DNA of 64,000 nucleotides, from contig NC_064230.1 in the NCBI RefSeq assembly GCF_023101765.2, forward strand, positions 558,001 to 622,000, read 5' to 3'. Under the pieces are notes generated by a model. That model saw nothing but the letters and a program-made list of their open reading frames with translations. It was not told the origin of the DNA and searched no databases. The position numbers and the translations under genes are program-made. This document shows, in pieces, positions 1 to 13,400 of the stretch (positions are counted from its first letter, which is position 1; the number at the start of each line of letters is the position of its first letter). The stretch is from Spodoptera frugiperda (taxonomy: Eukaryota > Arthropoda > Insecta > Lepidoptera > Noctuidae).

Positions 1-399
1 AATACGCACAGTTCAATAAAAAACAATTGCTATCAATTTTACCGACAGAGACAGTATGAAAGTATGAAAGAGATAGCTCTTTCATAACAAACTCATATTA
101 CAGATATTTTGTAAGAATCACCACACCAAAATTTTTGAGCGATAGTATTCTTTTAAAATGCTGGCAACGCAACTGTGACACCTCTGGTAAATAAAGTAAA
201 TAGTAAATAATACTAGAAAACTGACCGACAGACAGACGTTATTAATATTATTATAATTATTTGCTTTGACGTTCAAAAGTGCCTTCCTGGTCTATTTGAA
301 ATAAATAATTTTGACTTTTGACTTTTTTGACAAATATCCCGTCTCAAGTTCTAATGTTAGTGTTAGTGACCATGTCAGTTTAAAAACTTATATTTTTAG

Positions 400-3300
400 A
401 CATTGGAATCAAGAAGAGTACGAAGGCTCCAACGGAAAGGAGAGTCTATCTGAAGATGATGGAGGAACTGAATGAGGGATACCTGCCCATCTTCCTCCTA
501 GAAATATTCAGGATCACTTCCTTGAAGGATGAGAAACCAGTCAAAGAGCTATTAGAAGAAGTAGAACTACATGTTAATACGTAAGCACTCCTTGGTGAAT
601 TCTTTTACATTTGATAGGTCGACGTTTGGCCGCTATCTCGCCTGATGGTAAGTGATGATGCGGCCTACGATGGAGCACGTCTGCCCATAAGCAACCTATT
701 CACTCGGGCTTTGAAGACACCCAGGTTATACCCATCAGGAAACACAGACTCCGGCAAGGAGTTCCACCACTAGCAAGCTTGAAGCGAAGCGCTTCGTGCG
801 AGTGGGTGGGATATCTACCATGAAGCGGTGGTGCTTCGCCGATTGTCTTGTGGTTCGATGATGAAAAGGACTAGGAGGAATCAAGTTGTGCAATTTCCCC
901 GCACACTCTCCGAAATGTATCCGGTAAAAAACGGAAAGGAAACTTTGCGCCAATGACTGATTCTAGACTAGCGACTTTACCTGTTCTCACGTAATAGAGA
1001 AAAGCTCTACTAGTTTCGAGCCTGCTGAGTAGGCTGTGCGACGTCACACATAAGATTTTCTGCAGAGTCGTGATTAATCAGTATGAATGTTGTATTTCAG
1101 ATGGTTCGGTCCCAATCGGTCTTTTGGAGAACCCTTAACTACCTTCCTCACTGAAATTTCTCGCTTGCTCAGCGTAGCACAAGTGGATTTTGTTAGAAGT
1201 AAGTATAATAGCCCCTTTTTTTGAGGGGGGAATGTCATCCAATGCCTTCTCCCGCCTTGGGCGAGGCGAGAGGGAGTGTCAGACTCTTACTGACTAAAAA
1301 CTACCCCGTTCCTACTCCTGCTTTTCGAGTCGGAGCCCCGGTAAACCCGCTAGGTAGTCCGCAGCTCCGGATCAGGCATCAGCCCTACTGGGCCCCATCT
1401 GTGGTGGTCTGATGGCTCTTTGAAGCGCGCGCGGAACGCGACGCGCCGTTCGCACGGGGCTTGTTCTGGTCGGGCGGCAAGCTACCGTTTTTTTTTGAGG
1501 ACGGTAAATCATCCAATGCCTTTTCTGGCGAGGCGATTGGGAGTGTCAGACTCTTACAGTTTACTAAAAACCACCCCGTTCCTACTCCTGCTTTTCGAGC
1601 CGGAGCCCCTGTAACCCGCTAGGTAGTCTGCAGCTCCGGATAATGGCTCCCTCCGACCTTAATCAGGTCGTCTGTCCACCTTGTGGGTGGACGTCCTACG
1701 GTCCTGGGGTGAGCCTATTGCCATATACAGGTCACAATTAAACACTCCGTGCTATTACTGAGAAATTTCGAAAACCGGAACAAGCCCAGTAATACTTTGC
1801 CCGACTCGGGAATCGAACCCGACTCGCACTTGAGACCACTTGACTAACGAGGCAGTTTATTTTATTTCATATTTATGTATTTTTTAATAAATTCGTAACA
1901 GTTATGTCTTCAGTTATTTATAGTTAAACTTCTAAATATGCTTCAGCACTGCTGGGCCGGCTCGACCGGAGTGATACCACGGCCTCACCGACGTGAAACA
2001 ACGCTTGCGTTGTGTTTCGTTGTGTGAGTGAGGTTACCGGAGGCCCAATTACGCCCTCTATATCCTTCATAATCTCCGTGTGGCGACACTGACAAGTGAC
2101 AGTTGACAGATGACAGATGTCGCACATAGACTATTGACGAATAAATCAATGGATGGCGTCACAAAAAACTTTCTTTGCACATAAGTTGTTTGTAATCATG
2201 AGTATTAATCACGTGATAGAATATCGTTCAACTAATTACCAGTTGGGCTATATAGCCCGCCAGGCTGATCACCAGGCAAGGTCCTAGGATCGCTCAAGTT
2301 ACTTAGGGGCAACTTTACTCGCTGAAAGTGTGTGACCCCCGACGTGATTGAAACCACACGCTACATCGAAGATATGCAGCCTGGTTCTTCCCTACGGCCT
2401 CATCAGCGTCTAGGCACAGCACTCTGCACACGGTCTGAGGACGTCTTCCTCCCGTCAACGCAGACGCCAGCCACTACGCACCTACCCTCGCAGCATCAAT
2501 TCCCCGACTCACCGTGGGACACTGCGAGCTCCACTACTCCGATTCACTGGAGTATCACCCTGCACCGCTCACCCGACTCACTGGGCATTCAGCGGTACAG
2601 TTCCGACTCACTGGAACTAGGGACATTCTACACTGGCTCTGGCACCGCTCATCTCAAGCATCGACAGCCGTCTCAACAGGATCGACCTCCGGTCTTGGGG
2701 GGGAGTATGTGGCGACACTGACAAGTGACAGTTGACAGATGACAGATGTCGAACATAGACTATCGACGAACAAATCAATGGATGGCGTCACAAATATCCT
2801 GCATCGCACATATGAAGTTTACATGCGAATTAACACGGATAGAAAATCCCAACGAACAACAGTTGGGCAGAAAGCCCGCCAGGCTGATCACCTCGCCTGG
2901 TCGGAGGATCCTCCTTTTCTTAGGGAACTTTACTCTCTGTTCCCTAAATCCGATTTCCCAACAACCCTTAAATACGAAATTCTGTTATTAGAAGGCGTTC
3001 GCTAAGACCCTCTAAACTCTCTTCTTTCCAGGCTACTCCTCAATGCTGTACCACTTGCTGCAAACCAGGAAGTCTACTCTATCGGTGGAGGTGAACTCCA
3101 TCATAGACTATGCTGATCTACTGTACAATGCGGAAGAGAGTGGCGAACTGCTGGATGCTATCATTGAATATGAGAAGTATCCTAAAGGTAAGTGTTTTTT
3201 TTTAAGTCTCGGGCTCCATGAGGTTTATAGCAAAGAAAATTCAGGAAAAAAACAAGAAAAGCAGGAAAACAAGGAAAATCATTGGAAACGGAGTTCGCCG

Positions 3301-5893
3301 GGTTTGCTAGTATATTCTATTTTTTTTATGGAACACGCCGGTGAACGAGCAGACGTATCACCTGATAGTAAGCAATCGCCGCCGCCCATGGACACTTGAA
3401 ACACCAGAGGCGTTACAAGTGCGTTGGCGGCTTTTTGGGGGTTAGGAATTTAAGGGTTGTTGTTTGGGAATCGGAGATTGGGAAGGGGGGGAATTGGGCC
3501 TCCGGTAACCTCACACAATGCAAGCGTTGTTTCACGTCGGTTTTCTGCTCGGCCGTGGTATCACTCCGGTCGAGCCGGCCCATTCGTGCTGAAACATGAC
3601 TCTCCCACACTTAAACTTAGTATATTCTAATTTTTAATGTATTTCAGGTAATAAAAAAGCTAAAGAGGCGTGTGAGTTTATACTGGATAGTTTCATCAAG
3701 CCGTATACTCGCCTCAGTCGCTCAGAGCGCAGGCAAACGCTTATCGACTCTGTTAACTACGCCTTAAAGTCGAGATTCCCTTTGCGAAGTAATTTCTTCG
3801 ACCATCTTATACGTAAGTTATAATTTTTTAATAAAACTTCTCATTAGTATAAAGTATCATTCATTATGCCTTTTATCACCGAAGAGGTAGGCAGAGGTGC
3901 ACATTACGGTACGTAATGCCGCTATACAATGTACACACACTTTTCACCATTTGTGTAACAAGTCCCATGTAATAGGGGGTGAGTCTATTGCCATATACTG
4001 GGCAAAATTCCAAACTTCTTGTTACTATGTACTGAGAAATTTTCGGAAAGCCCAGCAATATTTCGAATCGAACCCGAGACTCCCTGCTCTGCCCCTGCAG
4101 TAGCACTTGCAACTCGGCCAACGAGGAAGTATAAAGTACTGTAATTTTATTATAACTTTCGTGAGACATACTAAATTAATTATGTTATCGGTTTACTCAC
4201 GTAACTGTTTGACGAGGAACTCGACTAGTTTCAAGCCATGCTAGCAGCGACAGTCGCCGCGTCGTGTGTCGCGGATTGCTGCTCATGAATATGAGCCTCT
4301 AGTTAAATTTGACGTTACAAAAGTGCCTAATTTAGGATTAATTAAAATAAATTCATTGAATTGACTTGTTCATAGACACTTTAACTTTATTTCACACCCA
4401 GACTCCAATTTCTCTCTTCTCAACCAAACCTAATCTCTCCATAAAACCCACAGCACAAACCACACACGCACCAAACACAAAAAACAACAAACAATCACAC
4501 AAACTCCACAAATACAAGAGAAAGAGAAAGAGAAAAAAGATAGAAGGAGTTGGTGACGTCATTAAACACTTTTCCTCTCGGCTTAACAACATCAATTCAC
4601 TTAAACAAACAACAAAACGAGATAGAGATCTTATTACTCCAGTCATTAATAATTATATGTTTGATGCTAATAAGAGAAAAGAAGATGAAATCAAATATTA
4701 TAATAATGATGATAAAACTAAAGTTAATAACAAGAATGCAATATATGGCACTTCTGATGAAGATTATGGACACAAACCAGATAGAAATGCAAAGGAAAAA
4801 GCAGTATTTAATGATTTTCATGACGTTAGAAGTTATAAAGAAAAACCAGATTTAATAAAGACTAAAAAGAAAGCAGTATTCAAAGATTTTGACGACACCA
4901 AAGACGGAACAGCAGATTTGTATGAGTATTCTTTAAAAAACAGTGAAGAAATGAAAGAGATGCTAAAAAAAGCTGAAAATAAACTAAAAGAGACAACGGA
5001 TAGATATGACGATGAGGCTTCAAGAGGAAATATTGATAATGTGAATAAAAGGTGTGATGATGATAGAATGAAAGTGTTGAAGTCTTATGCTCGTATTTTG
5101 AATGAAGATGATGATGCTCATGGTGTTATGCCCGGTAAAAAGTCAGGTAATTTTTACAACAATATAATTATAACTTTACTAGCTTCGGCCCGCGACTTAG
5201 TCCGCGGAAAATTAAAAAAATTAGGGTTGTATTACCCCTAACATTTAGGGGGATGAAAAATAGATGTTGGCCGATTCTCATAGATAACGGATAAGCACAA
5301 AAAAATTCATCAAAATCGGCCAAGCCGTTTCGGAGGAGTATGGCAACGAAAACTGTGACATGAGAATTTTATATACTAACTTTATAATAAATACTAACTA
5401 TAACTTTATAATAAATTTCGTGAGACATTATTTGCCTCCGGTAACCTCACTCACACAACGCAAGCGTTGTTTCACGTCGGTTTCCTGCTCGGCCTTGGTA
5501 TCACTCCGGTCGAGTCGGCCCAACAGTGCCGAAGCATGGCTCTCCGACACTTAATTTACAGTTTAAACCAGTGTTCATACGTCATCAGCTTTTTAGAGAG
5601 TACGTAACTCATCCAATGACTTCTCCCATGAGGCGAGAGAGTGTCAGACTCTTACTGACTAAACACCACCCCGTTGTTACTCCTACATAGAGCCGGAGCC
5701 CCGGTAAAAGGCTAACAACGGGCCTTTGACTCCTATAGTGCTGGTGTTACGGGTGTTCATAGGAGGTGCTGATCGCTTACCATCAGGTGATCCGTGTGCT
5801 CGTTTACCTCCTACTCCGTAATAAAGAATTAATATAAGCAATTTTGTTTTCGCAGACTCAGATGCATCGATACAAAGCTACGTCTATAGTTAG
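400..5893 (+). CDS. Unrecognised four-exon-module protein, gene 1 (5' end off window)
   Basis: Coding exons, all GT-AG and in phase: 400-580, 1101-1198, 3032-3187, 3648-3812, 4376-5146, 5856-5893 (stop TAG). They join into one frame of 469 codons. The first visible exon opens in phase 1, so earlier exons, presumably with a signal peptide, lie left of the window. Exons 1-4 are the family module: M1 (KMMEELNEGY...IFLLEIFRI), M2 (WFGPN), M3 (SIIDYADLLY...YEKYPKG) and M4 (SFIKPYTRLSRSERRQ). Exon 5 is a 257-residue hydrophilic tail rich in Lys, Asp and Asn, with a KRKRKRKK run near its start and no visible fold. It ends AAG TCA G|GTAAT, the same end as the tail exon of the gene at 19812-26039, and is followed by a 12-residue last exon. 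Function is unknown. I am sure of the module exons and fairly sure of the last small exon, which rests on phase and homology. Confidence 0.78.
618..960 (-). mobile_element. 3' fragment of a jockey/CR1-like LINE
   Basis: Minus strand encodes 'SVFYRIHFGECAG', 'LIPPSPFHHRTTRQS' and 'VDIPPTRTKRFA', followed by a frameshifted 'VFKARVN' end. It fills the M1-M2 intron of gene 1. Confidence 0.65.
1199..3031. repeat. Gene 1 intron M2-M3: repeat stack
   Basis: P-repeats (1215-1480, 1487-1660), tRNA-SINE (1704-1857, minus), K-repeat (1925-2060). Two diverged direct repeats of about 230 bp (2061-2290 and 2703-2960, starting tgtggcgacactgacaagtg) flank a Ser/Thr/Pro-coding open stretch (2332-2721). The last arrangement resembles a decayed small LTR (TRIM) element, but I cannot find a primer-binding site. 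Confidence 0.5.
3188..4375. repeat. Gene 1 introns: K-repeat, tRNA-SINE and MITE
   Basis: K-repeat 3325-3620 (minus), the M4 exon between, then tRNA-SINE 3868-4127 (minus) and half of MITE Q at 4175-4300 ('cgtaactgtttgacgaggaa'). Confidence 0.6.
5147..5855. repeat. Gene 1 last intron: K- and P-repeats
   Basis: A K-repeat fragment (5428-5560) and a P-repeat fragment (5592-5715). The 5170-5340 part ('cttagtccgcggaaaattaa... aagccgtttcggaggagta') resembles the end of a common moth transposon fragment. Confidence 0.45.
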
Positions 5894-7409
5894 ATGGAGA
5901 ATTGGGTATTATCCTCGGTCAAAAATAAATTATTACAACTTTTCAATACAATAAATTATTAAAAAATAATCACACTGTCAGTCATAAATTTGATGAACTA
6001 TTTAATTTTTAATTTTTTCTAGCTAAATTTCTAGAAATAAGTCTGCTATTTGACGTCAAAAACTTATGACGTCATAACGCACTATTTCATACAAAGTACA
6101 TAGAATATATCGATTTGACGTTTCGAAAAAAGTATTGAATTTGACTAGTACAAAAGTAGCCTATTCTAGATGAGAGAAACGCATTAGGATGTGTCATGAC
6201 AGAACACGTCCTACTGGCATTATAAATGCGAAAGATTGTGTGACTAAATGAATGAATGTTGAAATTGGCAATTGGATAAGTTTAGCCAGCCATTAAAACC
6301 ACTGACCGAAGCTAATTTTTACTGATGTATATGGGTGCTTTTCCTCCAGTGATGATATGCTATGTAGCTATGCTGCGAAGATATAATAGCTAAGCTGTGA
6401 AACTATGTGACCGTTTCCTCTGATACTAAGCTATGTAGCTGTGCGAGGAAGATACGCAGCTCGAGTATGCGATGTATCGATAGTAGGAAAGCCATCCATA
6501 GCACACATCCATAGTACGCATTCATAGCACGTATCCATAGCACGCATCTTTTCATATAAAAAACATAGCTTAGCTGAGTCCGTTTCCACCAATACTAAGC
6601 TATGTGTACCAATGAATATGATTGGTGGAAGCCAAACGCATCCACAGCAACGTAGCATAGCACATCTCTGGTGGAAAAGCACTCTTATACTTACTGTAGT
6701 AGTAAGAATTTACTAGAAAATAAAATCACAAACAAAAAGGCACACGATTTTTTTATTTACAAAATACTTAATGATAATTAAAATAAGTCTTATTATAAAA
6801 AAAGTATCGTCACTCCTTATCCCTGAAGGGGTAGGCAGAGGTGCACATTACGGCACGTAATGCCGCTATACAATGTACACCCACTTTTTATTATTTGTGT
6901 TATAAGTCCCATGTAATAGGGGGTGAACCTATTGCCATATACTGGACACAATTCCAGACTCCGTGCTACTACTGAGAAATTTTCGAAAAATCGAAAATAA
7001 AACAAGTAACCACTCAATTGACGAGGCAGTTAGATAAATATTAGATACTTATTTTTTAGTATTTGTCGTTTATGCGAAAATAAGCCGTAAGAAAATAAAA
7101 AATACTTGTCTAATGTATTAATACAATCTACAAGACGGACATTTTAGTGTGGGAAAGCCATGCTTCGGCACTGCTGGGCCGGCTCGACCGGAGTGATACC
7201 ACGGCCGAGCAGAAAACCGACGTGATATAACCCTTGCGTTGTGTGTGTCTGCTTACCGAAGATCCAATTACCGCCTTCACAATCTACCCAATCCCCAACA
7301 ACCCTTAAATTTCTAACTCACTTGTAACGCCTCTGGTGTTTCAAGTGTCCATGGGCGGCGGCGATTGCCTACCATCAGGTGATCCGTCTGCTCGTTTACC
7401 GGCTAACAT
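5894..7409. repeat. Tail-to-tail spacer of genes 1 and 2
   Basis: AT-rich 3' flank to 6320; MITE T 6329-6692 (ends 'gtgcttttcctccagtgatg' and 'catctctggtggaaaagcac'); tRNA-SINE 6806-7027 (minus); K-repeat 7142-7409. No gene seen. Confidence 0.65.
5924..5955 (+). promoter_or_regulatory. Polyadenylation signals of gene 1
   Basis: AATAAA at 5924-5929 and again at 5950-5955, 30 and 56 bases past the stop codon, in AT-rich sequence. They support the small last exon at 5856-5893. Confidence 0.55.
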
Positions 7410-10400
7410 CTACCCTATTTTAAACCGCCTCTGTATACTTGTAATCGGCTTCATGTTTCTCAACATGGGGTATTGGTACCGATTGTCCGATGTATAGCTG
7501 AGTCTCCGTCGATAGATGTCGTCGCTGTAGCCTGGTTGAAACGTCGTGAGTTCCTGCTTGATTGTCGAATGTTTTGTCCTTGTCTTTTGTAGTTTCTGTC
7601 TCATTTGCTTTTGTGATTTCCTCGAGAATGGTGAAGTGTCGCTCTCTGATTCTAGTGGTGGTCTTTGTTCTATTGCTGTGGGTGGGGAGATGGTTATATT
7701 GTTAGTATACTTTTATACAACGAAGCTGACAGTTGCCCTGGCGGTCAGCGGAGTCTGTAGGGGTGCTTTTCCACCAAAGATTTGCTATGCTACGTTGCTG
7801 TGGATGCGTTTGGCTTCAACCAATCATATTCATTGGTACACATAGTTAAGCACTGTTTTTTTTAAGGGGAGAAAATCTTCTACTGACTTCTCCCTGGGCG
7901 AGGCGAGAGGGAGTATCAGACTCTTACTGACTAAAAACCACCCCGTTCCTACTCCTGCTTTTCGAGCCGGAGCCCCGATAAACCCGCTAGGTAGTCCGCA
8001 GCTCTGGATCAGGCATCAGCTCTACTGGGCCCCATTTGTGGCGGTCTGATGGCTCTTTGAGGCGCGCACGGAATGCAACGCGCTGAACGCACAGGTCTGG
8101 TTCTGGTCGTCCGCAATCTAGTCTTTGGTAGCAAAATCTATTGGTCCAGAATGCATGATGCAACTAAGAATTTTTTAAATCGAGAACCCAATTGTAGTTT
8201 TGAGTAACTTAAATGTGCTTAAGACATACTAACAACTCTTTAGTCGCCTTTAGGGCCACTTAACCAACCAGGTATTTACTATTAGAGTTTTATAAAACTG
8301 TGACAAACAAATACATACCTAAGAATCCCAAAGCATTGTCCTCCGACCGGTCTGCTTCATTTCTAGCTCTTAGCTCTAAGTTAACAGAGTCTAGTAATTG
8401 TTGACGTAACTCCGTATTACTGAGCCGTCGATACGGCTTTAGGAAGCTCTCTATCAATGCTAGACATATTGTATATCCTGATGTTATAGCTGAAATTGAC
8501 AAAAAAATATTATTATTAGAGTTCTACTCGCTACAAGAAGTTCGAGAATCAACTAATAGATGGCGTTATGTACAATAAAGCTACATCGCACAAATAAAAA
8601 AACAGAATAAAATTATCATTATAGTCATAGTCGCTACAAGAAGTTCGAAAATCTAGTAATAGATGGCGTTATGTACAATAAAGCTAAATTGCACAATTGA
8701 AAAAACAGAATAAAATTATCATTATAGTCATTAGTCGCTACAAGAAGTTCGAGAATCAACTAATAGATGGCGTTAAGTACAATAAAGCTACATGACACAA
8801 ATAAAAAAAACAGAATTACAAAAAAAAATATTATTATAGTAACACTCGCTACAAGAAGTTCGAGAATCAACTAATAGATGGCGTTAAGTACAATAAAGCT
8901 ACATCGCACAAATACATACTGTTAGGATAGTCATCAAAGTCTTTGAGCGCACTGAACAGTTGCGTGCCTTCTTCATCATCATACAGCATGTCAGCATAGT
9001 CTATGATGGTGTTCACTTCAGAAGATAGCTCCTGGTGACGTCTACTTATCTTTCTTTTTAACTTTGAAGCGTGTTCTGCAAGTACATCATTAGAATCAGC
9101 TGATTACATGTGAACATTAGCTCATGACGATACCTAAGTACGTGTGTCGTTGACGAGTCAACCTCGCTACCATCAGTTGACTGGACAATACACTACATGA
9201 GCTGATTACATGTGAACATTAGCTCATGACGATACCTAAGTACGTGTGTCGTTGACGAGTCAACCTCGCTACCATCAGCTGACTGGACAATACACTACAT
9301 GAGCTGATTACATGTGAACATTAGCTCATGACGATACCTAAGTACGTGTGTCGTTGACGAGTCAACCTCGCTACCATCAGTTGACTGGACAATACACTAC
9401 ATGAGCTGATTACATGTGAACATTAGCTCATGACGATACCTAAGTAAGTGAGTCGTTGACGAGTCAACCTCGCTACCATCAGTTGACTGGACAATACACT
9501 ACATGAGCTGATTACATGTGAACATTAGCTCATGACGATACCTAAGTACGTGTGTCGTTGACAAGTCAACCTCGCTACCATCAGTTGACTGGACAATACA
9601 CTACATGAGCTGATTACATGTGAACATTAGCTCATGACGATACCTAAGTACGTGTGTCGTTGACGAGTCAACCTCGCTACCATCAGTTGACTGGACAATA
9701 CACTACATGAGCTGATTACATGTGAACATTAGCTCATGACGATACCTAAGTACGTGTGTCGTAGACGAGTCAACCTCGCTACTATCAGTTGACTGGACAA
9801 TACACTACATGAGCTGATTACATGTGAACATTAGCTCATGACGATACCTAAGTACGTGTGTCGTTGACAAGTCAACCTCGCTACCATCAGTTGACTGGAC
9901 AATACACTACATGAGCTGATTACATGTGAACATTAGCTCATGACGATACCTAAGTACGTGTGTCGTTGACGAGTCAACCTCGCTACCATCAGTTGACTGG
10001 ACAATACACTACATGAGCTGATTACATGTGAACTACTTACTTTGTATGACTCCCGTTTCAGCTTCAGTCATGAATTTTGCCAGTTTCATAGTGACGTGTA
10101 GGAGAGGCTGCCCGAGCCAGATAATCTTCCCAGTCTCGCGAAGTCTGAAATAGAAATGGATAAGGTTGCTATCATGAACTTACATTACAGAAACGATTAT
10201 TTATTTAATTCAAAATAAAATATAATTAAACAGGAATTAACAGCATTCATAAATCCGCCTCGCAGTACTTCAGGCATTCCAACAAAATCTCCTTCCATCC
10301 ATCCACGAACCGATCATTTGTTGGATTTGCATCCAAGAGACCATTGAGCGCGGCCAGAGTGCGAGGAATCGGTGACTTAGCACGTGCGACGGTACGACAT

Positions 10401-13400
10401 GAAGGCACGGCAAATAGTCGGTGCTTTTTACCTCGGCAGTAGTTATCCGGGACATATTATAAGCGTGATAATGCCTCTAGTAGATCCGGAGCGTCAATAG
10501 AGCCACGAAGCGTTTTACAGGCTACTGCAAGTTGGTTTCTTGCTCTTCTTACCTCTAGCGAATTGTATCCTAGGCAACCTAACAAATATTTTGTCGGATA
10601 GAGGTAAGGAAGTTCTAAGTGTGGGAGAGCCATGCTTCGGCACGAATGGGCCGGCTCGACCGGAGTGATACCACGGCCTCACAGAAAACCGACGTGAAAC
10701 AACGCTTGCGTTGTGTTTCGTTGTGTGAGTGAGGTTACCGGAGGTCCAATTCCCCCCTTCCCAATCTTCCCCATTCCCATTCCCGAACAACAATCCTTAA
10801 ATTCCTAACTCCCAAAAAGCCGGTAACGCACTTGTAAAGCCTCTGGTGTTTCAAGTGTCCATGGGCGGCGGCGATTGCTTACCATCAGGTAATACGTCTG
10901 CTCGATTACCGGCATGTTTCATAAGTGATACTCACTGCAACGCGATCTGTTCAGTGTGGACGAGGACTTCAAACAGGTCGTCCTTGTCTTTAGAAGCCAT
11001 GATCCTCATCAGCTCCATCAAGAACACCACCATGTAGCCTTCCTTCAGATCCTCAATCATTTGGAAGTATGGAAGCATCGTGGTTGTAGTTTGGTGTGTA
11101 CCTGGACAACAGTTGCACGTATTTTACGGTGAAAGGAAAACATCGTGAGGAAACCTGGGCTTATAATGTCTAATTATAAGTTTGAAATCGCCAACCCGCA
11201 TTGAGCAAGCGTGGTGGTTAATGCTCAAACCTTCTTCGTGTGAGAAGAGGCCTTTGGTCAGCAGTGGACACTTATAGGCTGTTGATGATGATGATGAGGT
11301 ATTATAGTTTTTGGGTAGTGGCGGCTCAGGACAGGCCGTCATCATATCAATGACATCAGTAAGGTGTAAGTGTGGGAGGGTTACGCTTCGGCACGAATGG
11401 GTCGGCTCGACCGATGTGATACCATGGCTTCACAGAAAACTGAAGCGAAATGCTTGCGTTCTGTGTCGTTATTCGAGTGAGGTTACCGGAGGCCCAATTA
11501 CCCTCCTTTCCAATCTTCCCAATCTCCGATTCCCCAACAACCCTTAAATTCCTAACCACCAAAAAGCCGGCAACGCACTTGTAACGCCTCTGGTGTTTCA
11601 GATGTCCATGAGCAGCGACGATTGCTTACCATCAGGTGATCCGTCAGCTAGTTTACCGGCTTATACCATAAAGAAGTAAGTATCGAGAAACGACTAACGT
11701 TTTATATTCACTTGTGCTGGTGTAGTCACAGAGCTGGTGTCCTCTGCATCATCGCTTTCTTTGTCTTTGTGTGTTGAAGGTTCTTTGCGGACATTGGTCG
11801 ACTTTTTCATTAATTTGTTAACATGTAGTCTTTTATGCTTTGTCTTATATACTTGTCTTACTGTGACTGGCTTCTTTGTAATCTTCTTTAAATTTACCTT
11901 TTTATTCGTTGTTATATCGTCCTGCAATGATGCTATTGCTATCTCTTTTCTTTTCTTTAAATTCCCCTTCTTAAGTGTTGTTATTTCGTCTTTCAATGAA
12001 GCTATTTCTATCTCTTTTCTTTTCTTTAAATTTACCTTCTTATGTGTTGTTATTTCGTCTTCCAAAGAAGCTATTTCTATCTCTTTTCTTTTCTTTAAAT
12101 TCAACTTCTTATGTGTTGTTATTTCGTCTTTCAATGATGCTATTTCTATCTCTTTTCTTTTCTTTAAATTTACCTTCTTATGTGTTGTTATTTCGTCTTC
12201 CAATGAAGCTATTGCTATCTCTTTTCTTTTCTTTAAATTCAACTTCTTAAGCGTTGATGTTTCGTCTTTCAATGATGCTATTTCTATCTCTTTTCTTTTC
12301 TTTAAATTCAACTTCTTAAGCGTTGATGTTTGGTCTTTCCTAGTCGCTACCTCAGTTGTTGGTGTTGTCACGCGTAGCTTCTTATGAAACGTTGTTTCTT
12401 TTAAGTAATAGTTAAATATTTTATACAGCATAGATTTCGTTGCATCCTTTTCCGTAGTTTTAGTTAGGGCTGAATATACGTCTGTCGTTTCATCCATTAT
12501 CGTGGTTAATTTTAGCATTCTTAATATTTCGTCTAGTTTCTCTTCATGTGCGTTGTCAATACCATCCATTATAAACGCTTTTACCTCATTGGATATATCA
12601 GTTGTTAGTTGCGTTGTTTGTTCTCGTGCAACAGCAGTTTTATTCTCCTCTTTGTCATAATTTGTTGGTCTATCTTCTACTACAACTCTATCTTCTCCAT
12701 ACATCTCTTTTTCCGTTGCATTCTCATTCTTATCAGACATCACAACTCTGTCTGGTTCGACAATTATATCTATACCTTTTTTCATCATACTTTCTTTCAG
12801 TTTTCTTATCATATCTTCGTTATTTTCATCAGTTTTGGAAACTTCTTTGTTCACAGTATCTTCATATATGGTTGTGTTGTTGTCTTGTTCATTCCTATCT
12901 CCTTCCCTAGGTATATTAGGTTCATTGTTTATATCTTCAACAGGCTCTTCTGTTTGCTCATCCATATTTAGTGTAGCTGGCTCTGCGTGATACTCGTTGA
13001 GGAGTTGGTCTCTCATAGATGAGATGACTGGGTCTATAGTTATTTGGCCTTGTCTTGCCACCTGTTTAGGTTTAGTTCTGTCTGTTACAGTTTGTTTGGT
13101 TTTCGTCTGTGTTTTGTTAACTGGTGTATGTGTTTCTGTTGGGGTTTAGAAATGTTGATTAGTTAATAGATTTGTTGTAGCGTTTGGTGAGAAATAAAAT
13201 TATATGTTTTGCAATTATAGTCTGTTAGTAGCAAATAATCTGGATTTATCAGATGACATGAGACTCTTAATATAACTGGAAAAAGTAAGTTCACAGCTAG
13301 TGGAAATATCCGGAGCTACTAAAAAGCTCGGTAAGAAATAGTAGGAACGGGGTGGTTTTTAGTCAGTTAGATATTAACACTCCCTCTCGCCTCGCTCAAG

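Noticed and set aside
2332..3005. Two overlapping 88-129-codon frames as a gene
   Set aside because: They lie within diverged direct repeats and repeat-derived sequence, have no splice context, and are not kept in the paralogs.
9090..10033. CRISPR-like regular array
   Set aside because: Repeats are contiguous 102-bp units without unique spacers, in an intron of a eukaryotic gene; this is a satellite.
11737..12387. 216-codon plus-strand frame rich in Phe and Ser
   Set aside because: It is the antisense of the 69-bp coding repeat of gene 2; no splice or start context.
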